Assembly (NCBI GenBank): GCA_002919265.1
Contig: PKEY01000088.1
Span: 1-57,024 of the forward strand
From: Hyphomicrobiaceae bacterium
GTDB lineage: Bacteria > Pseudomonadota > Alphaproteobacteria > Rhizobiales > Hyphomicrobiaceae
Direction of reading: 5' to 3'
Length of the DNA: 57,024 nucleotides
Shown here: piece by piece, positions 18,124 through 27,574 of the stretch
Numbering within the stretch: the stretch's first letter is position 1
Layout of the letters: every line of letters begins with the position of its first letter
The notes under the pieces: generated by a model
Database searches by the model: none
What the model was told of the DNA's origin: nothing
What the model saw: only the letters and a program-made list of their open reading frames with translations
Position numbers and translations under genes: made by a program

Positions 18124-18150
18124 GCCGAGCAGCCTCGATAAACGCTCGGC
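18124..18150 (+). terminator. first of two hairpins after the fusion gene
   Basis: GCCGAGC (18124-18130) pairs with GCTCGGC (18144-18150). It directly precedes the stronger terminator at 18171 and may act with it. Confidence 0.4.
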
Positions 18151-18170
18151 AACGGAATTTCAAAATTTTT

Positions 18171-18208
18171 GGCGTCCCGAAGGGCCTCTTTCGGGACGCC
18201 ATTTTTTT
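18171..18208 (+). terminator. strong rho-independent terminator
   Basis: GGCGTCCCGAA (18171-18181) pairs perfectly with TTCGGGACGCC (18190-18200), followed by ATTTTTTT. It closes the oxalate/C1 gene run, between convergent genes. Confidence 0.9.
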
Positions 18209-18234
18209 GCGATCGTCGTTCAAAATCGAGATGG

Positions 18235-19014
18235 TTACAGCGTTCCGGGATATGCGCCGCCGTCGACAACAATGTTTTGGCCTGTAATGTAACCGGCGTG
18301 GACGGAGCACAGGAACGCCGCCACGGCGCCGAATTCCTCAGGCGTGCCAAAGCGCTTAGCAGGCACCTCGTTCTTCCGCGCCTCGTGCACTGCCTCAAAG
18401 GATTGACCGCGGGCCTCGGCGATTTTCTGGGACGTCGCACGAAGCCGATCGGTTTCAAAAGGCCCTGGCAGTAGCGCATTGATCGTCACGTTCCTGTGCA
18501 CCGTCTTGCGCGCAAGCGCAGCAACAGCGCCCGTCAGCCCAGCGCGTGCACCGTTCGAAAGCTCCAACGTGGGAATAGGCGCTTTCACGGACGAGCTTGT
18601 AATGTTCAGAATGCGCCCGAAGCCGCGCTCCATCATCCCGTAAACCGTCGCATGAATGAGCGCGATGGGCGTCAGCATGTTGCCCTCGACAGCCTTCCGC
18701 CAGTCGTCGAGCGAAAAGTCCTTGAAGTCGCCCGGAGGCGGACCGCCGGCGTTGTTGATGAGGATGTCGGGGTTGGGGCAAGCCTCGAGTAGCGCGCGCC
18801 GCCCTTCTTCCGTTGTCACATCGCACACCACGGTGGTGACGCTTGGAGCGCCTAAACTCCGCAGGTGCTCCGCCGTTGCTTCCAGCGCTTCCTTGCCGCG
18901 GGCGCAAATGGTCAGCGCAACGCCTTCCCGAGCCAATGCCTCGGCGCATCCCCTGCCCAGTCCCTTCGACGCCGCGCAGACGATCGCCGACTTTCCTCTA
19001 ATACCGAGATCCAT
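18235..19014 (-). CDS. SDR-family oxidoreductase lacking the usual catalytic Tyr/Lys
   Basis: A 259-residue Rossmann-fold protein of the short-chain dehydrogenase family. The cofactor loop reads AASKGLGRG (14-22) instead of TGxxxGIG, and the NNAG motif is present. Where YxxxK is expected the sequence reads LELSNGARAGL, so the standard Tyr-Lys pair is missing. This pattern belongs to a known FabG-like subgroup without the canonical tetrad, often labelled 3-oxoacyl-ACP reductase. A true reductase function is doubtful. It is convergent with the fusion gene and separated from it by a terminator. Confidence 0.85.
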   Translation of the reverse strand: MDLGIRGKSAIVCAASKGLGRGCAEALAREGVALTICARGKEALEATAEHLRSLGAPSVTTVVCDVTTEEGRRALLEACPNPDILINNAGGPPPGDFKDFSLDDWRKAVEGNMLTPIALIHATVYGMMERGFGRILNITSSSVKAPIPTLELSNGARAGLTGAVAALARKTVHRNVTINALLPGPFETDRLRATSQKIAEARGQSFEAVHEARKNEVPAKRFGTPEEFGAVAAFLCSVHAGYITGQNIVVDGGAYPGTL

Positions 19015-19088
19015 GTTTTCCCATTCCTCCTTGGATCGATAGCTGCAAACTAGGCATGCCGTGACGCGATGTCGATGGAGGATTGGCC

Positions 19089-20057
19089 CTACAGCCAGCC
19101 CTTACGGCGGAAGTAGATGAACGGCACCACCGCCGAAAGCACCATGAGAACCAGTGCCAACGGATAGCCGAACGACCATTCCAGCTCGGGCATGACGCGG
19201 AAGTTCATGCCGTAGATGGATGCAATCAGTGTCGGTGGCAGTAACGCCACCGCTGCGACGGAGAACAATTTGATAATCTGGTTTTGCTCGATGGAAACGA
19301 GGCCCAGCGAAGCATCAAGCATGAACGTAAGGCGGGAGTTGAGATACCCGAGGTGGTCGGACAATGACTGGACATCGCGGCCAGCGGTTCTGATCTGTTC
19401 ACGGACAGAAGGGCTGTCACCTCGGCTTGTGGCGACCTGGGTGAGATAAGTCAGCAAACGGCTAAGCGAGAGCATACTGTCCCGGAGTTTCGAGGTGATT
19501 TCACCCAGGCGGCCGATTTGCTTCAAAACGACTTCGAACCGCTTCGTGCGGGTCGCCGTGCCGCCTCTCATCTCGAAAATGGATTGCCCCAGCCGATCGG
19601 CCTGAGCCTGAATCCCTTCGATGATGTCGGCCTCGCGATCGATTATGGCCTCGAGCAAGCCGACAAGAACTTCGATTGCAGAGCCGGCTGAAGCATCACC
19701 CCGCGCCGCACGGGCCAGGAACATCGCAAAGGCGCGCGGTTCCGCATAGCGGATCGTAATGAGCGTCCGTTCTGTCAGAACGAAGGTAATCGCTGTTGCC
19801 TCAGGAGTGGCTGTTTCCGCGCGGTGGAGCACGGTGGCCGTCATGAAGTAGGCGCCCCCTTCCTGATAAAGGCGGCTTGAGACTTCGATTTCCGCCATCT
19901 CCTCGCGGGTCGGCAACAGGATGCCAAGCCGCTTCTCCACGTCCCGCTCTTCTTCCCGCGTCGGGTGGAGCAAATCGATCCACACGGCTCCCGTCGTTGC
20001 GTTTTCACCTTCCACTTTGGCCAATCCTGCCCCGCTCGCGTGGTAGACTGTCAGCAT
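19089..20057 (-). CDS. corA: CorA-like divalent cation transporter
   Basis: A 322-residue CorA-family channel for Mg2+ or related ions in the inner membrane. A large cytoplasmic alpha/beta N-terminal part is followed by a long helix and two C-terminal membrane segments. The signature YGMNF ends the first of these, and the C-terminus is the short basic FRRKGWL. The ATG at 20057 (MLTVYHAS) is chosen because AGAGGG lies about 8 bases upstream; the longer ATG at 20096 has no proper ribosome site. It diverges from the mutarotase gene. Confidence 0.92.
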   Translation of the reverse strand: MLTVYHASGAGLAKVEGENATTGAVWIDLLHPTREEERDVEKRLGILLPTREEMAEIEVSSRLYQEGGAYFMTATVLHRAETATPEATAITFVLTERTLITIRYAEPRAFAMFLARAARGDASAGSAIEVLVGLLEAIIDREADIIEGIQAQADRLGQSIFEMRGGTATRTKRFEVVLKQIGRLGEITSKLRDSMLSLSRLLTYLTQVATSRGDSPSVREQIRTAGRDVQSLSDHLGYLNSRLTFMLDASLGLVSIEQNQIIKLFSVAAVALLPPTLIASIYGMNFRVMPELEWSFGYPLALVLMVLSAVVPFIYFRRKGWL

Positions 20058-20163
20058 GCTCTGGCCCTCTGTCTGCTCGCTCGTGCATGCAGTCATACCT
20101 TAGACCGCGAAGCAGAAGCAGTCGGAAGCGACCTTCGTGCGTTTTCCCGAGGACAGGAACGAG

Positions 20164-21069
20164 ATGCAAGCCATGAAAAATGCTGCAGAACTGAACGCGG
20201 AATTCGGGATCGAGAACGAGCTCGGCTTTGCCGAAATGGATGGCGAGCCGATCGCCTGGATCAGCAATGCCGCGTGCTCTGCCCGAATAGCGCTGAAAGG
20301 GGCGCAAGTGCTCAGCTGGCACCCGACGGACCACTGCGAGGTCTTCTGGCTATCGCCTATCCGGCCGGGCAGAGACGAGCCGGTGCGTGGCGGCGTGCCG
20401 GTGTGCTGGCCGTGGTTCGCCACTCACCCTACGGACCCCAGCAAACCCAAGCACGGGTTCATGCGCACGCGCCGCTGGTCGCTGCTATCTACCGCCAGTA
20501 CGGGGCAGTCGACCAAGCTGACCCTACGCACGGAAACGAGTCCTGAAGATCGTGCCCTGTGGCCCTATCGCGCTGAAGTAAGCCTGCATATCGAAGCCAG
20601 TGCGACGCTGCAGCTCGAGCTGACGACCAAAAACACTGGTGATGAGGCCTTCGATCTGACAGAGGCGCTGCATTCCTACTTCCAGGTGTCGGACATCGAG
20701 CGGATCGAGGTCGAGGGTTTCGACGGGCTCGAATATCTCGACAAGACGGACGGCTATGCGCGAAAGCGCCAAACCGGCCCTATTACATTCAGTGGCCTCG
20801 TCGACCGCATCTATCTAAACCACACCGGACCGGCGGTTGTTCGCGACCCTGGTCTTGGACGAGGCATTGTGATCACCAAGTCGGGCAGCTCCAGCAGTGT
20901 CGTGTGGAATCCCTGGCGAGAGCTGGCTCAGCAGCTCGGTGACATGCCCCCTGAAGACTTCCGGCGTATGGTCTGCGTGGAGACCACGAATGCTGGAGAA
21001 GACATCATTCGGCTTTCTCCCGGCGCGTCTCACACGCTCCGCGCGGAAATTCAGGTGGCGAGCGGCTGA
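20164..21069 (+). CDS. D-hexose-6-phosphate mutarotase (YeaD family)
   Basis: A 301-residue aldose-1-epimerase-like protein of the YeaD group, which interconverts the anomers of glucose-6-phosphate. Family motifs are GAQVLSWHP, FWLSPIRP, RGGVPVCWPWF, HGFMRTRRW and the acidic segment ALHSYFQVSDIERIEVEGFDG. The Glu in the C-terminal CVETTNAG is a likely catalytic base. The ATG at 20164 is chosen because AGGA lies 5 bases upstream; a GTG at 20137 would give nine more residues. It diverges from corA and shows no obvious operon partner. Confidence 0.9.
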   Translation: MQAMKNAAELNAEFGIENELGFAEMDGEPIAWISNAACSARIALKGAQVLSWHPTDHCEVFWLSPIRPGRDEPVRGGVPVCWPWFATHPTDPSKPKHGFMRTRRWSLLSTASTGQSTKLTLRTETSPEDRALWPYRAEVSLHIEASATLQLELTTKNTGDEAFDLTEALHSYFQVSDIERIEVEGFDGLEYLDKTDGYARKRQTGPITFSGLVDRIYLNHTGPAVVRDPGLGRGIVITKSGSSSSVVWNPWRELAQQLGDMPPEDFRRMVCVETTNAGEDIIRLSPGASHTLRAEIQVASG

Positions 21070-21285
21070 TTATTGGCGTGGCCTGGAGCGCGTGTGCCGT
21101 CTGTGGGCAGAGCAGTGCGCGATCCTTCTGTTCGCAAAAACGGCTGCTTAACCAGCAATCAAATCATGAATGCCTGATGAACGACGTGCTCCGTGGTCGT
21201 TCATCTTTCCTGTGCCAGTCTTCATCCCATCGGAACGGTCGAGTTCCGGAGTGAACTGGGGACCATTAGCACGGGAGTTTTGGAA

Positions 21286-21588
21286 ATGCTCGGAAAGTCA
21301 GCTATCTTCGCCACCGTTCTTGCAGCTGCAGCCGCGGGAATGTCCCTCAGTGCGAACGCAGCTCCGATCGCGGCTGCCGGTGCGCTCGCTGCCCAGAAAG
21401 GATCGGCGGTCGAGAAGGTGCACTGGGGCACCAGAGTTGTTACGCGGTGTGTTCACGGCAAGCGGGTTGTGATGCGCGTCAATCGCTGGGGCCGCGTGAT
21501 CTCCAGCCGCGTGGTTGGGCGCTGCTGGTACCCACGCCCGCATCATCACCACCATCACCACAAGCACAAGCATAAGCACTGGCACTAA
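21286..21588 (+). CDS. small exported His-rich protein of unknown function
   Basis: A 100-residue protein. An N-terminal signal peptide (about residues 1-26, Ala-rich, ending SANAA) is followed by a short basic domain with two cysteines (TRCVHG and GRCWYP). The C-terminal tail is HHHHHHHKHKHKHWH. It resembles many small uncharacterised periplasmic proteins of Hyphomicrobiales. The tail could bind Ni, Zn or Cu, which is inference. GGGAG lies 8 bases before the ATG. It stands alone and ends at a bidirectional terminator. Confidence 0.75.
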   Translation: MLGKSAIFATVLAAAAAGMSLSANAAPIAAAGALAAQKGSAVEKVHWGTRVVTRCVHGKRVVMRVNRWGRVISSRVVGRCWYPRPHHHHHHHKHKHKHWH

Positions 21589-21647
21589 GACGGGCCATCC
21601 GAGCCTGGCGGCATCCAGCAGGCTCAGTACCCCGCCTCAAGCAAAAA

Positions 21648-21678
21648 CCCCGGCTACCGTGTGGTCGCCGGGGTCTTT
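21648..21678 (+). terminator. bidirectional rho-independent terminator
   Basis: CCCCGGC (21648-21654) pairs with GCCGGGG (21667-21673), followed by TCTTTT on the plus strand and preceded by AAAAA, which gives a T-run on the minus strand. It serves the His-rich gene and the convergent DUF2093 gene. Confidence 0.85.
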
Positions 21679-21700
21679 TGTGTCTTGGGTCGAGGACGGA

Positions 21701-21970
21701 CTACTTTTCTGACCTGTCAGATTCCTCTTTTGAAGCTGGTTGCGCGCGCTTCGCCCGCAGCTCGAGATAGCGCTTGAGCGACGCCTCTGGTGTTGCATAG
21801 GCTTCCTGCAGCTCGACGCTCCAATAGCGTAGCTCCTGCAGCGGAATGGGCTCGCCTGTCACGGCACAGCGGACGTATTCACCGGGCGAGAGGACATGAA
21901 ACTCCCCGTCCGAGAAGCGGATGCGCGCCTCTCCACCCTGGGCCCCAAACAATCTCTCGAACCGGTTCAT
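21701..21970 (-). CDS. DUF2093 family protein
   Basis: An 89-residue protein of the DUF2093 family, recognised by ARIRFSDGEFHVLSPGEYVRCAVTGEPIPLQELRYWSVELQEAY. The family is small, confined largely to alphaproteobacteria, and of unknown function. The ATG at 21970 is chosen because homologues begin near MNRFER; a GTG at 22063 would add an unconserved tail. It lies downstream of xseA on the same strand, a common neighbourhood in Hyphomicrobiales. Confidence 0.85.
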   Translation of the reverse strand: MNRFERLFGAQGGEARIRFSDGEFHVLSPGEYVRCAVTGEPIPLQELRYWSVELQEAYATPEASLKRYLELRAKRAQPASKEESDRSEK

Positions 21971-22084
21971 CACTGCGAATTCCGATGATGCTGTCGAACA
22001 CTGCCGCTGGCGGTTGAAATTGAGATCGCTAATGCGACCCGATCCGTCAAGGTTCCGGAGCACCGCTTCAGTCGTTGATCACGA

Positions 22085-23746
22085 TCAGAAGAGTGAACCT
22101 TGGCCACCCGGAGGCAATTCGCGCTTTCGGCGAGGGCGGCGAACCTGTACAGAGTCGGCTATGCGCGGCCGTGCGGCTTCGCCACTCTGCCTTACGTCGC
22201 GCACATCCGCATCCAGGCAACCATCCGCGAGCTCCACTTGCACCTCGGCGCCCGGAGCAACAGCCCTCACGGATCTTATGGTTCGCCCTTCAGCGTCCCG
22301 TACCAAGGCAAATCCGCGCTTCAGCACGCCCTGATAACTCACTGACTCGAGTAGCTTCGAGAGCCCCGCGAGCCGTGCCCGTTCATGGCCGATGCGGTTC
22401 CTGTAAGCCTGCTCCGCACGAGAAGAGGCAGTTGCAAGCCGCTCCGAGCCACGATGGACCCGGCTTCGTACGGCCTCGATGTTGAGCCGCCCGGCGACGC
22501 GCTCGAAGCGGGAACGCCGCGCAGCGGTCATCTGCGACAGTGCGTCGCGGCTGTGACGGCCCAGCGCCCGCAGCTGGTCACGCAGGCGGTGGAGGCGCGT
22601 TTCCAGCAGCCTAGGATGAAGCCGCGCGGACACGCGCGCGAGTCGCATGGCATGGGCGCGGGTATTGGCGAGGAGAGCACGCGCGAGCCGGTGCTCAACG
22701 GCGTCGAACCGCTGCCGTGGCAACGCCAGCAGGTCCTCGCGCCGTGGAAGCCCCCGAGCGGCAGCTTTCAAATGAGCGCGCGCAGCCTCCAATACGCGAC
22801 GCATGCTGCGCATGAGCCGCAGACCCAACGTGGTGTTCGCCTCGACGAGATCCGAATGCTTGGGCACCGCCCACTCAGCGGCCTTGGTAGGCGTTGGCGC
22901 GCGGGCATCGGCTGCCAGGTCGATAAGCGTCCAGTCGGTCTCGTGACCGACAGCGGAGATCAGCGGGATCTGGCTCGCTGCGGCTGCGCGCACAACGGCC
23001 TCGTCGTTGAACCCCCACAAGTCCTCGAGGCTGCCACCGCCGCGGGCAACGATGAGCACGTCAGGCCGCGGCACAGGCCCGTCCTTCGGCAGCGCGTTGA
23101 ACCCTTGAATGGCGGCCGTGACCTCGGCCGCGCACGTCTCGCCTTGTACCCGCACCGGCCAGACGACGACGTGGACCGGAAACCGCTCGTTGAAACCGTG
23201 AAGCATGTCCCGGATCACAGCGCCCGTTGGCGATGTTACGATCCCCACGACGCGTGGCAGAAACGGAAGCGGCTTCTTGCGCGACTCCTCGAACAAGCCT
23301 TCGGCGGCGAGCCGGCGTTTGCGCTCCTCAAGGACGGCCATCAGCGCGCCGATGCCAGCAGGCTCTAGGCTTTCGATGACGATCTGATACTTGGACGAGC
23401 CCGGGTAGGCGGTGACGCGCCCCACCGCGACCACCTCCATCCCTTCCTCGGGCTTCACCTTGAGGCGCCGCCAGGTGGTGCGCCAGATGACGGCATCGAT
23501 CTTGGCGCCCTCGTCCTTCAGCGCGAAATAAACATGCCCGGAGGCTTGCGGGCCACGATACCCAGAGACCTCGCCTCGCAGGCGCACGTAGCCGAACCCA
23601 TCTTCGAGCGTCCGCTTGATGGCGTTCGCGAGCTCGGAGACGGAGTACTCGACAATGTTGGCGCCGGTGCGCTGCTGTGCGACAGATTCGGCCACGCTGA
23701 TCTCTGCTAATTGGGTCGAGGGATGATACACCATGGTGGCCGCCAT
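22085..23746 (-). CDS. xseA: exodeoxyribonuclease VII large subunit
   Basis: A 553-residue large subunit of exonuclease VII, which degrades single-stranded DNA in mismatch repair and recombination. An N-terminal OB-fold (about residues 33-130, [33 protein letters not shown]) is followed by the nuclease domain with [41 protein letters not shown] and [29 protein letters not shown] long Arg-rich coiled-coil region comes after it. An alternative ATG lies four codons inside, at 23734, and no clear ribosome site separates the two. It diverges from purD. The small subunit gene xseB is not in the window. Confidence 0.95.
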   Translation of the reverse strand: MAATMVYHPSTQLAEISVAESVAQQRTGANIVEYSVSELANAIKRTLEDGFGYVRLRGEVSGYRGPQASGHVYFALKDEGAKIDAVIWRTTWRRLKVKPEEGMEVVAVGRVTAYPGSSKYQIVIESLEPAGIGALMAVLEERKRRLAAEGLFEESRKKPLPFLPRVVGIVTSPTGAVIRDMLHGFNERFPVHVVVWPVRVQGETCAAEVTAAIQGFNALPKDGPVPRPDVLIVARGGGSLEDLWGFNDEAVVRAAAASQIPLISAVGHETDWTLIDLAADARAPTPTKAAEWAVPKHSDLVEANTTLGLRLMRSMRRVLEAARAHLKAAARGLPRREDLLALPRQRFDAVEHRLARALLANTRAHAMRLARVSARLHPRLLETRLHRLRDQLRALGRHSRDALSQMTAARRSRFERVAGRLNIEAVRSRVHRGSERLATASSRAEQAYRNRIGHERARLAGLSKLLESVSYQGVLKRGFALVRDAEGRTIRSVRAVAPGAEVQVELADGCLDADVRDVRQSGEAARPRIADSVQVRRPRRKRELPPGGQGSLF

Positions 23747-23796
23747 GCGGCGGCGTCGAATTGCCTTTTGTCCACGACATCCGGGACACTGCTCGC

Positions 23797-25080
23797 ATGA
23801 ACGTTCTTCTTCTGGGCTCCGGCGGCCGGGAACACGCTTTGGCTTGGGCTATCGCTGCGAGTCCGCTGCTCGACAAGTTGTATTGCGCCCCTGGCAACGC
23901 CGGCATCGCCGAGGTGGCAACGTGCGTGCCGCTGGACATCACTGACCATGCGGCGCTGGCTGCCTTCTGCAAGGAGAACAGAATCGATCTCGTGGTAGTG
24001 GGCCCCGAGGCGCCGCTGGTGGCCGGAGTGGCCGATGATCTGACAGCTGCCGGCATCAAGGTATTTGGGCCATCGCGGGAAGCGGCTCGCCTCGAAGGAT
24101 CGAAGGGCTTTACCAAGGATCTCTGTCGCGATCTTGGCATACCCACAGCAGCCTATGGCCGCTTTTCGGACGCAGCCGCCGCCAAGGCATTCGCGCGGAA
24201 GCAGAAGCTGCCCGTGGTTGTGAAGGCCGACGGATTGGCCGCCGGCAAGGGTGTCGTCATCGCCGAAACCTATGCAGAGGCGGAAGAAGCTATCGACGCT
24301 TGCTTTGGCGGCACCTTCGGCGCAGCCGGAGCCGAAATCGTCATCGAGGAATTTCTCGACGGCGAGGAGGCGAGCTTTTTCGCTCTTATTGATGGAAAGA
24401 CCGCCCTGCCCCTCGGCGCTGCGCAAGACCACAAGCGCGCCTTCGATGGCGACAAGGGCCCGAATACCGGCGGCATGGGGGCCTATTCGCCCGCTCCGGT
24501 GATGACTCCGGAGATGACCGAGCGGGTCATGGCGGAAATCATCCGCCCGGTGGTTGCCGGCATGGCCGCTCGGGGGACCCCGTACAAAGGCGTTCTGTTC
24601 GCCGGGCTCATGATTACGCCGGAAGGCCCGAAGCTCATCGAATTCAACGTGCGCTTCGGCGACCCCGAATGCCAGGTGCTGATGATGCGCCTCAAGTCAG
24701 ACCTGCTGGCGGCCGTTCTTGCGGCTTGCGACGGCGTGCTCGACAACTTCTCACTGCGTTGGCACGACGATGCCGTGCTCACCGTGGTGATGGCCGCGCA
24801 GGGCTATCCCGGCACGCCCGTGAAAGGTACAGAGATCCGCGGGCTGGAGCACGCCGCGCAGGTGGAGGGGGTCGAGATCTTCCACGCAGGCACGCGCCGT
24901 GACGGCTCCCGGTTGATCGCCAACGGCGGCCGTGTCCTCAACATAACTGCCCGCGGGCGGACGGTGACGGAAGCACGCGATCGCGCCTACGAGGCAATCG
25001 CCAGGATCGACTGGGCGGAGGGGTTCTACCGTAAGGACATTGGCTGGCGGGCTATCGCGCGGGAGCGTTCCGCCAGCTAA
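23797..25080 (+). CDS. purD: phosphoribosylamine-glycine ligase
   Basis: A 427-residue ATP-grasp enzyme of purine synthesis (GAR synthetase) that joins phosphoribosylamine to glycine. It begins [17 protein letters not shown]. The PGNAG motif, [12 protein letters not shown], the acidic [38 protein letters not shown] and [12 protein letters not shown] are all present. The ATG at 23797 is set by the conserved N-terminus; upstream in-frame codons do not resemble PurD. It diverges from xseA and is followed after 39 bases by a hydrolase gene. Confidence 0.97.
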   Translation: MNVLLLGSGGREHALAWAIAASPLLDKLYCAPGNAGIAEVATCVPLDITDHAALAAFCKENRIDLVVVGPEAPLVAGVADDLTAAGIKVFGPSREAARLEGSKGFTKDLCRDLGIPTAAYGRFSDAAAAKAFARKQKLPVVVKADGLAAGKGVVIAETYAEAEEAIDACFGGTFGAAGAEIVIEEFLDGEEASFFALIDGKTALPLGAAQDHKRAFDGDKGPNTGGMGAYSPAPVMTPEMTERVMAEIIRPVVAGMAARGTPYKGVLFAGLMITPEGPKLIEFNVRFGDPECQVLMMRLKSDLLAAVLAACDGVLDNFSLRWHDDAVLTVVMAAQGYPGTPVKGTEIRGLEHAAQVEGVEIFHAGTRRDGSRLIANGGRVLNITARGRTVTEARDRAYEAIARIDWAEGFYRKDIGWRAIARERSAS

Positions 25081-25119
25081 GCTCACGGTGCGCAATCCTC
25101 ACTCGCCGGAGGAGAAGAG

Positions 25120-26046
25120 ATGAGCACCGCCACCGACCTTCCTGATCTGTTCCCGAGCTTCCAGTCAGCCCGTCTCCCGGCGGCTTCCGGCGAAGTTTTC
25201 GCACGTATCGGCGGAGCCGGCGCTCCGCTCGTGCTCCTGCACGGCTACCCCCAAACGCACGTCTGCTGGCACCGCGTCGCGCAGGAGCTTGCCCGCGAGT
25301 TCGCCGTTGTCGTCATGGACCTCCGGGGTTACGGCGCAAGCTCCGTCCCCGAACCCGATCCGGAGCACCGCACCTATTCAAAGCGCGCCATGGCGGAAGA
25401 CCTGATCGTCGCGATGCGCGCGCTCGGCCACGAGCGCTTCAGCATCATGGGCCATGATCGAGGCGCCCGCGTCGCCTACCGTCTTGCGCTCGACCATCCG
25501 GAGCAGATTGATCGGCTGGTCCTGCTCGACATTCTACCAACGTCCGAAGTCTGGGCCCACATGAACGCGCAGACGGCGCTCAAGTCCTACCACTGGAGCT
25601 TCCTCGCACAGCCCGAACCCCTGCCTGAAACTCTCATCGCGGCGGACCCGGTCTATTACGTCGAGCATACCCTGCGCAGCTGGACCCGAGAGAGAACCCT
25701 CGACTGCTTCGCGCCAGAAGCCCTCACCCACTATCGGGCCATGCTGCGAGCCCCCGAACGCATTCGCGCCGTCTGTGAAGACTACCGGGCCGGCGCAACG
25801 ATCGACCGCCAGCTGGACGAGGCAGATCGCGCGGCTGGCCGCAAAATCATCGCGCCGACACTGGTGCTCTGGGGCACAGATTATGTCGGAAGAGGAAACT
25901 CCGATCCGCTGGACATCTGGCGCAATTGGTGCGCGAATGTGCGGGGGGAAGCCATCGTTTCTGGCCATTTTCTCGCCGAGGAGAACCCGGAAGCTACACT
26001 GAATGCTGTGCTTCCGTTCTTGAAGCAGGCAAGCGAAACCCGTTGA
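25120..26046 (+). CDS. alpha/beta hydrolase, fluoroacetate/haloacetate dehalogenase-like
   Basis: A 308-residue alpha/beta hydrolase with the residues known for fluoroacetate dehalogenase. The nucleophile is D113 in GHDRGARVAYRLALDHP, the acid is D137 and the base is H283. R114 and R117 would bind the carboxylate, while H158, W159 and Y222 form the halide pocket (KSYHWSFLAQP, CEDYRAGA). These sit in the same order as in the Rhodopseudomonas enzyme RPA1163. It would release halide from fluoro- or chloroacetate to give glycolate. The substrate is inferred. GGAGGAG lies ahead of the ATG. It follows purD by 39 bases and may be transcribed with it. Confidence 0.85.
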   Translation: MSTATDLPDLFPSFQSARLPAASGEVFARIGGAGAPLVLLHGYPQTHVCWHRVAQELAREFAVVVMDLRGYGASSVPEPDPEHRTYSKRAMAEDLIVAMRALGHERFSIMGHDRGARVAYRLALDHPEQIDRLVLLDILPTSEVWAHMNAQTALKSYHWSFLAQPEPLPETLIAADPVYYVEHTLRSWTRERTLDCFAPEALTHYRAMLRAPERIRAVCEDYRAGATIDRQLDEADRAAGRKIIAPTLVLWGTDYVGRGNSDPLDIWRNWCANVRGEAIVSGHFLAEENPEATLNAVLPFLKQASETR

Positions 26047-26125
26047 CCTTGCCTCTCAATCCCACCCCGTGTTCGACCAAAGTGTCGTCTTGACGGGTAG
26101 GTTCGATTAGCGGCGTTTTAGAAAC

Positions 26126-27055
26126 ATGAACCAACAGCTCCACCAGGGGAATCCCCCTTCGGCCAAACTTCCGTCGGTGGCGCTGGCGCTTGGCGGGGGC
26201 GGCGCGCGGGGCCTCGCCCACATCCTGATGCTTGAGGTGTTTGACGAGCTCGGCATCAAGCCGACCATCATAGCGGGCACTTCCATCGGTGCGCTTTACG
26301 GAGCAGCTTACGCGTCGGGGCTCTCTGCGAAACAGATCCGGGCATACACGGAGGAAATTCTCGGCCGGCGGCTCGATCTCATCCGGCAGCTCTTCGCATC
26401 GCGCTCCGAGCCGGTGCAGCGGCTGTTGCGCGTGGTGCCGGTACGCTCGTCGTTACTTAATTCGGCAACTTTGCTCGACCTGCTGTATCCCGATCAGGTC
26501 GCGAAGGATTTCTCTGAGCTTTCCATCCCCCTAAAGGTCGTTGCCACCGATCTCGCTTCTCAGGAAGCGGTGGTGTTGGACAGCGGTCCTCTGCGGCCAG
26601 CGGTGGCTGCAAGCATCGCCATCCCTGTACTTTTCTCCCCGGTAATCCTTGATGGGCGGATGATGGTGGATGGCGGCCTTGCCAATCCGCTGCCGTTCGA
26701 CCTCATTGACGGCGCTGCCGACATCACCGTGGCAATCGACGTCAACGCCAAGACAGCCAAGGCCGACATCGGCCCGCGGCCAACAGCCGTGGAGGTCATC
26801 GTTCAGTCGATCCAGATCCTCCAGAAGAGCATCACACGCGAGCGTCTGCGCTACCGGCGGCCTGACATTCTGATCCAGGTCGCGGTCGATCAATTTGCCG
26901 TGCTTGAATTCACCAAGCCGCGTGAAATTCTGGAAGCCGCACAGCCTGCGAAAGATATACTGCGCCGCGAGCTTCTGCGCGCGCTAAGCTCCGGCGGCCA
27001 GCGTCGCGAAATCGGAACGCGGGCAGAGTCACACGTCCCAGTCCATCCGAAATAA
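26126..27055 (+). CDS. patatin-like phospholipase (RssA/NTE family)
   Basis: A 309-residue patatin-type lipid acyl hydrolase. It has the oxyanion-hole motif GGGGARG (23-29), the nucleophile S53 in GTSIG and the catalytic D182 in VDGGLANPLP, so the Ser-Asp dyad is complete. No signal peptide or membrane segment is seen, suggesting a cytoplasmic or membrane-associated enzyme. The likely substrates are phospholipids or lysophospholipids, which cannot be narrowed from sequence. It is a single gene, convergent with tadA. Confidence 0.9.
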   Translation: MNQQLHQGNPPSAKLPSVALALGGGGARGLAHILMLEVFDELGIKPTIIAGTSIGALYGAAYASGLSAKQIRAYTEEILGRRLDLIRQLFASRSEPVQRLLRVVPVRSSLLNSATLLDLLYPDQVAKDFSELSIPLKVVATDLASQEAVVLDSGPLRPAVAASIAIPVLFSPVILDGRMMVDGGLANPLPFDLIDGAADITVAIDVNAKTAKADIGPRPTAVEVIVQSIQILQKSITRERLRYRRPDILIQVAVDQFAVLEFTKPREILEAAQPAKDILRRELLRALSSGGQRREIGTRAESHVPVHPK

Positions 27056-27070
27056 CCGTCTGAACCGGCG

Positions 27071-27538
27071 TCAATCGCCGTTGCGACGGGCCTCGAAGAA
27101 CGCCTTCAGCAGCTGAGCCGCTTCCTTTTCAGCGATTCCACCGTAAATCTCCGGCGTGTGATGACACGTGGGCTGGGTGAATATGCGGGGTCCGAACTCA
27201 ACGCCGCCACCTTTGGGGTCGCTCGCGCCGTAGTACAGTCGCCGAATCCGCGCAAATGAGATGGCCGTGGCGCACATCGGACAAGGCTCGAGCGTCACGT
27301 AAAGGCTGAACCCGGTCAATCTCTCCGAGCCGATCGCGCGACAAGCCTCGCGGATGACGAGTATCTCGGCATGCGCCGTAGGATCGCAGAGCTCCCGCGT
27401 GCGGTTGCCGTTCCGTGCGGCGACGGTACCATCAGGCGCGACAATGACCGCGCCCACGGGCACCTCACCGCGTTCCGCAGCACGCTGGGCTTCCTCCAAT
27501 GCAAGGGCCATGTGGCTTCCGGACGAACGTGGTGCCAT
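27071..27538 (-). CDS. tadA: tRNA-specific adenosine deaminase
   Basis: A 155-residue zinc enzyme that converts adenosine 34 to inosine in tRNA-Arg(ACG). The zinc and proton-shuttle motif HAE is in CDPTAHAEILVIREAC, and the two cysteines are in TLEPCPMCATAI. The ATG at 27538 is chosen because GAGGG lies 6 bases upstream; one at 27550 is possible. It diverges from the pseudouridine synthase gene with only about 36 bases between starts, a common pairing in alphaproteobacteria. Confidence 0.95.
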   Translation of the reverse strand: MAPRSSGSHMALALEEAQRAAERGEVPVGAVIVAPDGTVAARNGNRTRELCDPTAHAEILVIREACRAIGSERLTGFSLYVTLEPCPMCATAISFARIRRLYYGASDPKGGGVEFGPRIFTQPTCHHTPEIYGGIAEKEAAQLLKAFFEARRNGD

Positions 27539-27574
27539 AAAGGCCCTCATTCCGAATCGAACACGTTGCAGATC

